Positions 51,317-60,600 of a DNA stretch of 64,000 bases are shown here, one piece after another (positions within the stretch are counted from its first letter, which is position 1; each line of letters opens with the position of its first letter). Where the stretch lies: contig CAUYUJ010020161.1 in the NCBI GenBank assembly GCA_963575745.1, forward strand, positions 62,134-126,133. Reading direction: 5' to 3'. This DNA comes from Prorocentrum cordatum (Eukaryota > Sar > Dinophyceae > Prorocentrales > Prorocentraceae). The position numbers were made by a program, and so were the translations under genes. The notes beneath the pieces were generated by a model, which was not told the DNA's origin, did no database searches, and worked only from the letters and a program-made list of their open reading frames with translations.

Positions 51317-53359
51317 ACCTGGCCAGAACTCACAGCAGGCCAGGCCAGGAATTTCAACAACCAGTATATCGTGAACTACGCTGCCGCGCAGAGGATCACT
51401 TGGAAAGCACGACAGAAGAAGGAGGTCACGAACACCCAGATCCTCGAAGGGGTCGACAAGCTGCCCCCCGAGATAGTCCTACGTCTTGAGCGGCTACGAC
51501 TATTCGGTAGATGCCTCAACTGGGGACCCCTGCACCTCCGCCGACTACTCAGCCAAGCATGGGGCGGGAGTTACGGCTGGGTGGCACTGCTCCGCCGCGA
51601 CTTAGACTGGGTCCGCGACCACACAGGACCTGACGAGCGTGGTGGAGCATACACGCTCGAAGACTGGAAGGACTGGGCCAGGAACGACTACAAAAGCTAC
51701 CTCAGCGCAGTCAAGAAAGCTTGCCAACGTGGCAAAGCCCGCCAGTACGATCACGACCACCACGCTCGATGGCGGCTACGACTCCAGCGGTGGACCAACA
51801 CGGAAGCCATCTCGCCCTTCCCAGACCAGCACTTCGAGCAGCAGCGCAAGTACCTACGCTACCACTGCGGACGTACTGAACTCAGCGCAGCAGTGCTACG
51901 AGCCCACATCACCAAGGACCACACCTCGTCGTGGCATCCTATCTCGTGGGCAACTGGTTCGGTCTGCTACGGATGCGGCATGGACTACCACACCACAACC
52001 AGGCTGGTCAAGCACTTGCTGCGTGTGCGCAGGTGTGCTCGACACTGGCGAAAAACACGTCCAGCACTCCTCAGCAAAGCCGAGCTGCAGCACAACCAGC
52101 AAGTGGTGCGCGACCAGCAGCAGGCGAACAGAAGGGCCGGCAGGCCCATCGACTGGGCAGAGAAGCCTGCAGTCCCTGCTCGTCCTCCAGAAATACACAC
52201 GGAAGAGGACAGCGACGACAGCAATGGCGGCCACTACGAGAGCCTCGAGCTCCCCTTCATCGAGGAGCCACCGCCGCCGCCAGCTGCTGTACCCAGGCCC
52301 AGGCCAGCTCGGACTCTATACGTGCTGCATCTGTTCAGCGGCCGCCGCCGAGAGGGAGACGTTCAGGATTGGTTCGACCGTATTAGCAGTCGAGCTTCAT
52401 GCGACATACACATGTTCAGCCTGGACATCGCCAACGACCCGACCATCGGCGACCTGACATCAGAAGTCGCAGTCAACAAGTGGCGAGGCATGGCACAAGC
52501 AGGGAGGATTGCAGGAGTCATCGGCGGACCGCCGTGCGAGACCTGGAGCCGAGCGCGCCACCTGCCCCCCAATGACTGCAGGGGTCGCCCACCAAGACCC
52601 CTAAGGAGCAGCAACAGCTTGCGGGGCCTTCGCTACCTTTCCCGTCCAGAGATGGAACAAGCAGCGATAGGCAATCGCCTATACAGGACACAGCTGGAGC
52701 TCATGTACATGTGCCTCAACCTTGGAGTCCCAGGCATGCTCGAGCACCCGTGCGAGCCCACCGAGGAGCACTTCGCCAGCTCCTGGAGGCTCCCCGAGAC
52801 GCGCCACCTCCTGGGCCAGCAGGGAGTCGAGCTGATCACATTCGACCAGTGCACCTGTGGAGCGCGTTCGAGGAAGTCCACAAGCCTGCTGGCGGTATCC
52901 CTCCCAACTCTCCGAGCGGAAATCAGCAGATTGCCTGGGGGCGGGAGGTGCTTCCACACGGCCTCCTACCACGCGGAGCTGGCGGGCATCGACGACGACG
53001 GCCAGTGGCGCACCGCGGCGGCCAAGGAGTACCCGAACAGGTTGTGCCAGGCCATCGCGACTGCACTGGTGAAGCAGATAAGGTGGCGCTTTGGCGAGTC
53101 GCCTAGCGACGTCCACGGATGGCACATCGACGACGACGTGGCCCACTTCTTCCAGCCGCTCGACCGCTACAAGACCAGGGAGATGGGTCAGGACTACCAC
53201 CGTGGCCCAGCGAGGCGAGGGAGCGCCCCGACCTGGTTGGAGGAGGCGAGGGAGTGGGCCCTACAGGACCGACCCGACAAGGCAATGGGCAGGACCACCA
53301 ACTCGACGGGAGCTGTTCGAGCACAGGCTGACGATGCGGATCGCGACGAAGAGCCCTGA
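51317..53359 (+). CDS. LINE C-terminal region: zinc knuckle and cytosine-C5 methyltransferase-like domain
   Basis: Uninterrupted frame of 680 codons, continuing the RT protein after a frameshift. Counting from GTG at 51371: a helical connector (30-120); a zinc knuckle CYGCGMDYHTTTRLVKHLLR with RRC next (199-222); an acidic and proline-rich linker (276-312); then a domain with LYVLHLFSGRRREGD (316-330), FSLDI (349-353), GGPPCETWSRAR (385-396), LEHP (457-460) and FDQCTCGARSRKSTSL (491-506), and near the end AKEYPNRLCQAIA (551-563). These match in order motifs I, II, IV (with the catalytic Cys), VI and a late Arg-rich motif of C5 DNA methyltransferases. Motif I lacks the usual GxGG, so activity is uncertain. 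Retrotransposon-borne methyltransferases have been reported in Symbiodinium-type dinoflagellates. Confidence 0.7.
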   Translation, partial: TWPELTAGQARNFNNQYIVNYAAAQRITWKARQKKEVTNTQILEGVDKLPPEIVLRLERLRLFGRCLNWGPLHLRRLLSQAWGGSYGWVALLRRDLDWVRDHTGPDERGGAYTLEDWKDWARNDYKSYLSAVKKACQRGKARQYDHDHHARWRLRLQRWTNTEAISPFPDQHFEQQRKYLRYHCGRTELSAAVLRAHITKDHTSSWHPISWATGSVCYGCGMDYHTTTRLVKHLLRVRRCARHWRKTRPALLSKAELQHNQQVVRDQQQANRRAGRPIDWAEKPAVPARPPEIHTEEDSDDSNGGHYESLELPFIEEPPPPPAAVPRPRPARTLYVLHLFSGRRREGDVQDWFDRISSRASCDIHMFSLDIANDPTIGDLTSEVAVNKWRGMAQAGRIAGVIGGPPCETWSRARHLPPNDCRGRPPRPLRSSNSLRGLRYLSRPEMEQAAIGNRLYRTQLELMYMCLNLGVPGMLEHPCEPTEEHFASSWRLPETRHLLGQQGVELITFDQCTCGARSRKSTSLLAVSLPTLRAEISRLPGGGRCFHTASYHAELAGIDDDGQWRTAAAKEYPNRLCQAIATALVKQIRWRFGESPSDVHGWHIDDDVAHFFQPLDRYKTREMGQDYHRGPARRGSAPTWLEEAREWALQDRPDKAMGRTTNSTGAVRAQADDADRDEEP

Positions 53360-53374
53360 CGACAAGTACAAAAG

Positions 53375-53526
53375 GTCAGGACGCAAGTCCTGAGGAAGCC
53401 CCGAGTGCGAGGGAACACCTCAGGCTACGTCGCCAAGTTTTGCACGAGTTGTCAGGACGCAAGTCCTGGGGAAGCCCCGAATGCGAGGGAACACCCCAGG
53501 CACACGTCGCCACGTTTCGCAGCAGT
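53375..53526 (+). repeat. Two tandem 76-bp hairpin units in LINE 3' UTR
   Basis: Units 53375-53450 and 53451-53526. Each starts GTCAGGACGCAAGTCC and has a 7-bp stem: CCTGAGG/CCTCAGG (53389-53395 with 53418-53424) in the first and CCTGGGG/CCCCAGG (53465-53471 with 53494-53500) in the second, a compensatory pair change. An inner CCC/GGG stem lies within. The start of each unit can alternatively pair TCAGGAC with GTCCTGA. Confidence 0.75.
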
Positions 53527-55119
53527 GATGGACACGGCCGCCGTACAGCCAGGGCTCAGAGGTACCAGCCAGACCATATGCCAACTACACCAAGTACAAG
53601 TCAACGCTGCCCTGGTGAGGCAAAGGATCAAACTTCGAGACGGGCTCGAAGGGCGGGGGGGCAGGACGAGCACTGCCCGCGCCTACCAGGGGGGATGGTG
53701 AGGGGCAGGGGAGGGGGGGGGGTAGGACGCAACTACCCGCGCCCCCGCGGTCCGCCCTAGCTCGCCACCCCCACCATTCCCATGGCGGAGATGGAGCTCC
53801 CGAGCGCCCAAGGGCGAAGCATAGGGCAGCCGAGACCTTCCTCATCGACAACAGAAGAATCATTGGGCCTGGGGTTCGCCCCCACCGAGGGCACTGTGAC
53901 CCCTAGCCATAGCGGGACGAAGTGGGGCCGCCAAGAACCCTACTTGAAGTCGGTGCATGGAGGCCTGAGTGCGCCTACAACCTATTCCACCTACCAGCAA
54001 CAAGCCGAACCCCAACGACCCGTAACCAGCACGACAAGTACCTCAGCGTCTGAGTCGAGCACCAGGAGCCTGAGCCCCACGCAGTCAAGCAGTTCCACTC
54101 GACCAGCGCGACCGAGCCCAGTACCAAGAGCCTACCATCACCAAGCCAAACGACCACTGGATCAGCGATGCCGAGTTCCATGGAGTTGAATGGAAAAGGT
54201 TCCTCATACCGCGCCAAGTACTACCACTTCGACCAGCACGACGGTGCCGAGCACCACAGGGTCGAGGGCCAGCCAGTCAGCCACTGCTTCAACCATGTTG
54301 ATTGGCCCGAGCACCACAAGCTGGCATCACAGTCACAAAGTATTGCGAGGACCAGCACTACCGAGTCTAGGACAACAGCTAGTGCTACTGGGTCAAGACA
54401 TACCTGGATGACTAGTGACTGGGACGAAGGCCACAGGGTTGGGCACAGCAGATTTAACCAACAACTTCGACCAGCATGACTGAGTCGAGCACCACAAGCT
54501 CGAGGGCAACATAATCATGCTGTACTACAAGACCGAGGGCCACCACGTGGCCCAGCGAGTTGGACGAGAAGTCCTCGTCCAGTACCACCAGATCGACGAG
54601 TACTGAGAGTGCGAGGCTCTCGAGGCTCGGCGAGAGCGCAGCCGACGACGCCTGAGGGGGCCGAGTCGTCGGAGTCCCTAGGGGCATAATTTGGTGCCAC
54701 CCCATTACCCCCAGCCGCTTCCTTTTCCATTTATGGTTTCCTGGTTCGGGCCTTGTGCTCGTGGGGGTAATGGGGGTGGCACGCCAGGCGCCCCTGGCCC
54801 ACCGAGCTCCAAGGCCTGTGCACTGCCGCCCAGGACAGGCGACGCAGCTGGCCAGGCTGCTACCCTGGGCGCCAGCGCATCGGGCCAGAGAGCGAGTCGC
54901 AGGCCATTGGACCCCGCTCCTTCTTCTTGGGGCCCCCGCATGGAGGCCCCTTCCCCTCCCCTGGGCGGCCCCCCCCCCCCCGGCGCCGAAGGCGCCCGCG
55001 TGTCGGCCGCGCGCGCGGCTAGGCTCGGGCGCGGAGGCGCCTCGGTCGGCGGCAGCTGCCGCCGTGTTGCGCTTCAGGAATCAAACCCTTCAAGGCGCTG
55101 CAAATAGCGGAAATAGCGG
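53527..55119 (+). other. LINE 3' UTR
   Basis: Non-coding. 53960-54600 carries degenerate words such as ACCAGCAC, CGAGCACCACAAGCT and GGTCGAGGGCC. 54693-54782 is a foldback. It ends with two AAATAGCGG units against the GGA tract. Confidence 0.6.
54693..54782. repeat. Hairpin GTGCCACCCCATTACCCCCA and complement
   Basis: About 20-bp arms with one mismatch and a ~48-nt loop, within the LINE 3' UTR. Confidence 0.85.
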
Positions 55120-55291
55120 AGGAGGAGGAGGAGCAGGAGCAGGAGGAGCAGAAGGAGGAGGAGGAGGAGGAGCAGAAGGAGGAGGAGGAGGAGGAGGAGG
55201 AGGAGGCGCAGTATAAACCCAAAATGCATCAACGATGTTGCAATAAACCCTCCCTCCCAGCTCTCTCCTCGCGGGGCCCTATATGCAAGTA
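55120..55291 (+). repeat. Direct repeat E2, right of LINE
   Basis: Right copy of the LINE-flanking repeat, continuing into TGTTCATTCCGGTCGGTGCC, which also follows the related copy at 55.93 kb. This shows that the right copy is in its original context. Confidence 0.9.
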
Positions 55292-56300
55292 TGTTCATTC
55301 CGGTCGGTGCCCCGTTGGAAGACAACTGTGTGAGAATAGTCCGTCGTGCCCATACACCCGTCCTGGGATTTCAACGCCGTGAATCAACGTGACCTGTGCG
55401 TCCTGACAGTCCTAAATCGTGCCCGAGCACCGCTCCTGGGATCGTTATACCGTTAATCACCATGTTGCTATCGTCCTGGCAATCCTAAATCGCGCCACGA
55501 CGCAATTCCTGGGACCTCAGCCATACGAGGCCGTGCTGCTGCAAACTGTTGACACGACTGCGCGAAGCTCTAAGGCGATATCCACATCTTTGGGAAGGAA
55601 CCACTTTTTATCCTTGGAGCTGTTGCAAATTCTGAAGACGAGTGCGCGCGGCCCTGAAGTGAGAGTTTCATTTTGAAAACAGACCGCCCTCAATTCGTGA
55701 AGCTGTTGCTAGTTGCAGCATTCAGAATCAGAAATGGTGCGGGAGACACAGGCGAAACGCCCGGCCCCGCGTCTCGGGGCGCGACAAGGTTGATCCATTC
55801 TTTCGTGAAAAAGGATGGAGGAGGAGGGGGGGAGGAGGAAGAGGAGGAGGAGGGGGAGGCGGAGGAGGAGGCTGAGAAGAAGGAGGAGGAGGAGGAGGAA
55901 AAGAAGGATGACGAGGAGAACCATTTTGAACCCATGACGCATCAACGATGGTGTAATCGGCCCTCCCTCCAAGCCCCCTCTTTATATGTCCCTGCAGTAA
56001 CGCAGGTTCATTGCGGTCGGTGCCCCGTTGGAAGACACCCATCAGATAATTGTGAACTGTGCCAAAACACCGTTTTTGGGACGATTTCAACGCCGTGAAT
56101 CAACGCGACTGTTGCGTCCAGGCTATCTTAAGCCGTGCCAAAACACCACTCTTGGGACTTCAACTCCGCGAATCAGCATGACTTTTGCGTCAGGACAATC
56201 CTAGATCGCGCCGGAACACAATTCCTAGGACTTCAGCCGTACGAACTTGTTGCAGATTTGTAAGACGAGTGCGCGCGGATCTAAGGCAAGAGCCACATTT
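55292..56300 (+). repeat. Satellite-like repeat, two diverged long units
   Basis: GGTCGGTGCCCCGTTGGAAG occurs at 55298 and 56017. Each is followed by about three ~75-bp subunits (GTGCC..AACACC, CTGGGATTTCAACGCCGTGA, GCGTCC.GAC.ATCCTA), then GACGAGTGCGCGCGG. A GGA tract (55818-55920) precedes the second unit. Confidence 0.75.
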
Positions 56301-57060
56301 CGAAAATTAAGCGCCATCCACGTTTGAAGTTGTTGCTTGTTTAAAAGTGGAATGCGCGCGGCGCAAATGCGCAGGCCAAATATTGAAAATCGCCCGCCCT
56401 CCATCCGCGAAGCTGCTGCAACATTTTAAGACGAACGCGCGCGGCGCTAAGGTAAACACTTTTTTTGAAGGCACGGACTCGGGTTGCCGGAGTCTCGGTT
56501 CGCCGGGGCTCGGTTCGCCGGGGCTCGGTTCGCCCGACTCGGCTCGTTTCGCCGGGTTCGTTTCGCAGGGGTTCGTTTCGCTGGTGCTCGCTTCGCCGGG
56601 CACGTGGAGGATCCAGAGGGGGAGGAGGGGAAGCAGGCGGGCGGACCCGAGCGGGCGGGTCGGGTCGGGAGGACGGGACATTAAAGCATGATGCATCATC
56701 GAGTTAGCGCGCGCGAGCCCAAACGGGCGGGTCGGGTCGGACGGGCGGACCTGAACGGGCGGGTCGGGTCGGGCGGGCGGGACATTAAAGCGTGACGCAT
56801 CATCGAGTTAGCGCGCGCGAGCCTTAACGTGCGGGTCGGGTCGGGCGGGCGGGCCCTAACGGGCGGGTCGGGTCGGACGGGCGGACCTGACGGGTGAGTC
56901 GGGTCGGGCGGGCGGAGCCGGGCGAATCGGGATTTGGGCCAACCGAGCTGGGCGATTCGAGCCGGGCGAATCGAGCAAGGCGAATCGAGTCCTGGTTAAT
57001 CGAGCCTTGGCGAATCGAGCTGGGCGAATCGAAATTCGGGCGAGTCGAACCTACGCCATT
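56300..57060 (+). repeat. GGGCGGGTCGGGTCG and GGCGAATCGAGC tandem repeats
   Basis: 56480-56600 repeats TTCGCCGGGGCTCGG. 56640-56920 repeats GGGCGGGTCGGGTCG and twice contains GGGACATTAAAGC plus GCATCATCGAGTTAGCGCGC (56676 and 56769). 56930-57050 repeats GGCGAATCGAGC. Confidence 0.8.
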
Positions 57061-57456
57061 TTGAAAAATGACCCGCCCTCCATTCCTGAAGTTGTCTTAA
57101 TTTTCAAATGACTGCACGTGGCGCTAAAGCGATAATTACTTTTCAAGAAAACCTTGCCCTCCATCCGTAAAGCTGTCGCACGTTTCCGGCTTCGGGATGA
57201 CCGAGGGAGTCTCAGGCGAAACGCCTGGCCCAGCCTACGCACCCGTTTGGGGGTGAGACAGGGAGGAGTTATCCATAAGGGAAGGGATGGAGGAGGAGGA
57301 AAAGGAGGAGGTGGAGGAGGAGAAAGGGGAGGAGGAGAGGGAAAAGGAGGAGGTGGAGGAGGAAAAAGGGGAGGAGGAGGAGGAGGAGGAGGAGGAATCT
57401 GGAGGAGGAGGTGGAGGAGGGGGGAGGAGGAGGAGGAGGAGAAGAAGGAAGAGGAG

Positions 57457-57491
<35 letters not shown>

Positions 57492-57535
57492 GGAGGAAAC
57501 GGATGAGGAAGAGGAGGAGGGGGAGGAGGAAATGT
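57060..57535 (+). repeat. Third satellite-like unit with GGA tract
   Basis: 57060-57290 parallels 55672-55820 (CCGCCCTCCATTC, CAGGCGAAACGCC, GGATGGAGGAGG). A long GGA tract runs 57287-57532. Confidence 0.7.
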
Positions 57536-57600
57536 TAGAATGTAGCATTAAGACTAGGTGAGGAGGATGTGCAAGAGCGATGTTCGGACAGATGTCGTTA

Positions 57601-57620
57601 CCGACGCCATTTGGCTCAAG
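57601..57620 (+). other. Possible relic of the dinoflagellate spliced leader
   Basis: CCGACGCCATTTGGCTCAAG matches the 3' 21 nt of the conserved dinoflagellate spliced leader except for two substitutions (positions 4-5) and one missing T. It is followed by TGAACAGCC, not by an SL-gene donor, so a retrocopied leader is more likely than an SL RNA gene. Confidence 0.4.
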
Positions 57621-60600
57621 TGAACAGCCAGTGCGCGCAGTGAGTCCTAGTGTCAAACAAACATCATCGATCCGTTATCGTGCAGGTCCTCGTCGGGAAT
57701 GTGTATGGTAGCGGAAGGAGGTCAGTGGCGGCAGCTGCAGCAGCCCCCGCGCATCCGCCCGTTCCCGGATTTTTGCACGCCACATGATTGTGGATTGTGA
57801 TCACCTGTTTAACCTAAACCCCGTGCGGTTCAGCGAGGTAGGCGAGGCGGCTTACAGACAGCAGCACGTGTCAATACATTTACAAACGAGGAGAGCTATG
57901 GACGGTTACTAGTGACCCAGAAAATGAACTTCATATTGTAGAGTATCGCCGACCGCAACATGCATGCACAGGGAGAAGCCAAGAAATATCAGTTGAAAAC
58001 TGATCACTTGGAAGAGCAAGCGGACGTACATAAGAACGCGATGGGCCAGGCAACCGAAATATCTGAGACAGTCGCAGAGAGCAAGAACAGAACACATGGA
58101 GGAGGACAGGAACCAGTTAGTGAATACAAGCCACAAAAGAAACTCAACACGCTCGCGGGGGACACGGCCAAATGCCGTGAATGGAACGGGAAGCGGTTAA
58201 CCTATGGTAAACGCACTGGCACAGGCTAGCCCTTACTATCGCGCAGCGGAATACACCAAAGCCAAGCCAAACAGGATAATGGCAGAGGAGAGGTTGAACA
58301 AAAAAACGGAGATACGACTCACAAGCCAAATTGAAGCATGTGGTACGTCTAGTTAAACGCAGCGGGAAGCCAGGTGGAAGTTGAAGGGACAGCGAGAGGG
58401 GGATTCATTGCAGGGGCACCACAAATATTGATGGTTTTTCGCGGTTACCGCAGCCATCTTACTAGTCAAAATGAGTTTCGCCATGAACACAGACAAGCCC
58501 AACAATATTAGCGATGTGGCAACGCAGTTGAAACAGTGGGCGGCACTAGTAGAAACGCTGGCACTTATGGCCCAGCATATTCGCTTAATCTACACATCAG
58601 AGTTACGACATTAAGAGCCATCGTGACGCATGCAGGCGGCTGCTTTGAGGGGTGGCATCAGGAGTGCTCCAAACACCAGACTCATTCACACAGTAAAGCT
58701 ACATCAAGTTGCACGTTAAATTCAAGGACAGGGCACGCAAGAAAAGGTTGGGCGCTGACAGACATCGGGGGGAGGTAGGCGGGACCATCGAGGAGCATGT
58801 TGACATGTGGGGCGCGCGTGGGGTTGGACTATGGAAGGCCCCGTGGATGGACGGCTCTTGGTGGGCCAATGGCAATGAGAAGAAGCGGGGGCAAGACCAG
58901 GAGGCCGAAGGAGGAGAAGGTTTAGATGCCTTGAACAAAGGCAAAGAAAAACATGAAAACAATCATGCCCGCGAATTCCTGGAGAGGACGAGGTAAGAAC
59001 ACTTACGGCAATGGCGAATGCAAGGAAGAAGACTTCGGGCGCGAGCCGTGCGTTGAAAGAACAGCCACGAACAAAGGGAATGATTACGGCGGCAAAGGTC
59101 CAGGGGGATATGGTAGGAGAGGATTCGCCCCCGTGAGCGATCGAGAGCGCTGCGTGGTAAGAAAGGGCAAATTGCAGCCCAGCGCGCAGACAGGGGGGCG
59201 GGCGAGGAGAGAGAGCCCAGGGACACGCGGCCAGAGTTAGAGTGCCACGGAGGGCCAGCCGGCGCGCAATCCATCTCCTCGGGGCAGCCAATGCCAGCAC
59301 GTCATAGAGTCGACGCGCCCCGCGACTTCCCAGGGCCAGACGGATGGGCCCAGCAGCGCGCGGCGAGAAAGAAAGCCAATTGGGCCATGAAGGTAAGGTT
59401 AGTTCAAGAATATGGAAAGAATGCTCGCGTCGCGGGCCGCGGCGACAATGGCGACCGGCAAGCGAGGATGTGCAGGAGCTTGAAGGTGGGAAAGGATTGG
59501 CCACAAATGTAATCTGTGGTGCGGTTAGTGGATGCCCCTGGCACTGGCCCTGAAGTTTATTCAGTTCCTGCGAAGGAAAATAATGGGCCATGCGAGCTTG
59601 CAGCTGTCGCCCTGGGCCCGGGCGCGGGCGGCGTCGCGGGCGCGGGAATTGACTTCCAGGCGGGCCCTCGGGGGCGCCCCGAGCAGGCGAGCGCTGCGGC
59701 GCAGCCAACAGAGCTGTCATAAAGAGTTATTGGCTGAAGGTTATAGTAGGTGCAATGGCCGCGCGGACAGCGGGCGGTAGACAGCGTTGGGCGCTGCCGG
59801 GGAGATGATAGAGGCAGGGGGCTCGATTGCGCTCTATCGCGACGCGATGGGGGCGCCCGCGCAGTCGCGCGGCGAAGTCGGGGCGCAGGGAAAGCCGCGG
59901 AAGGAGTTGCAGATGGGAGGGGGGGGGGGGGGGCGCCCGAGGCGCGGAACCCTGGCGGAGGGCCTGTTCCATTGAGTCCGCCGAAGGCTGCAAGTCCCAC
60001 GCGAACACGCGTTAAATCAGGAGTAAGTGATGCAGGGGGCGATGGGGCGGGCGCAGTGAGTTGAACGAAGTATAGGGCGCGCTTGCAACCGAGGTGGAGG
60101 CGCGCAAGAGTGCGCGCTGCGACTTAGGGCCCAACTGAGACGGAATGCAACTTCGCGACGCAAAGCATTTCCCGGATCAGAGCTGGCGCCTTCGCTGCGT
60201 CGGGAAAGTCCAGAGGAGAAGCCGCTCGAGAAAGCCTGGGGAACGCATGCCGGACCGCCCATAATTTCCGCAGACAGCACGCGGTTAGAGGGAAGGAGAG
60301 GTGAGAGAGAATAGGGGGCACGGGATATACCGCCCCCGTGACGCATCGCGGAGGCAGCAAGTTAATTCACAGCAAAATAGCATTCGCAAAGGGACCTGGC
60401 CCAGATTCCTCTCAAGGCAATGCCGGGTCTGATCGCGCGCGCTGGGCATGAAAGAATCATTTTCAGATTGCAGGCAGGCCGGCATTCGCGGCACTCGTGG
60501 AAGCAGCCGAAGGCGCGCGCGACAAAAATGCGGGAGTTGAAGTTCGCCCAGCGGGAGATTCGCAGGACACTGGCGCAACCGAGATAGCAGTCAAAACTGC

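Larger units (their letters stand above)
48869..55119 (+). mobile_element. Recent, 5'-truncated LINE with APE remnant, RT, zinc knuckle and methyltransferase-like domain
   Basis: Begins inside the endonuclease domain and runs through RT and a long C-terminal region to a stop at 53359, then a 1.7-kb 3' UTR ending in an AAATAGCGG-type repeat (55110-55118). It is bounded by near-identical ~170-bp direct repeats (48697-48868 and about 55120-55291). Coding sequence is almost intact: one TGA (50451-50453) and one frameshift (about 51316). Two hairpin units follow the stop. It sits 3' of the last recognised helicase exon and may lie in a further helicase intron. Confidence 0.85.

Noticed and set aside
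53375-53526. Hammerhead ribozyme pair (CTGAGGA resembles the CUGANGA core)
   Set aside because: The second unit has CTGGGGA, the GAAA core and NUH cleavage site do not fall in place, and the bases in question belong to a covarying stem.
57601-57640. Functional spliced-leader RNA gene
   Set aside because: Leader has mismatches and a gap, and no donor or Sm-like site follows at the usual distance; kept only as a possible relic.
59620-59670. Next helicase exon (a frame reads GAGIDFQ, like the GIDFQ segment of DDX56)
   Set aside because: The sequence before and after does not match the family, no acceptor is evident, and the match is short in GC-rich sequence.
58722-59720. 332-codon minus-strand open frame
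   Set aside because: Low-stop frame expected on the pyrimidine-rich strand; no recognisable motif, and amino-acid order looks arbitrary.
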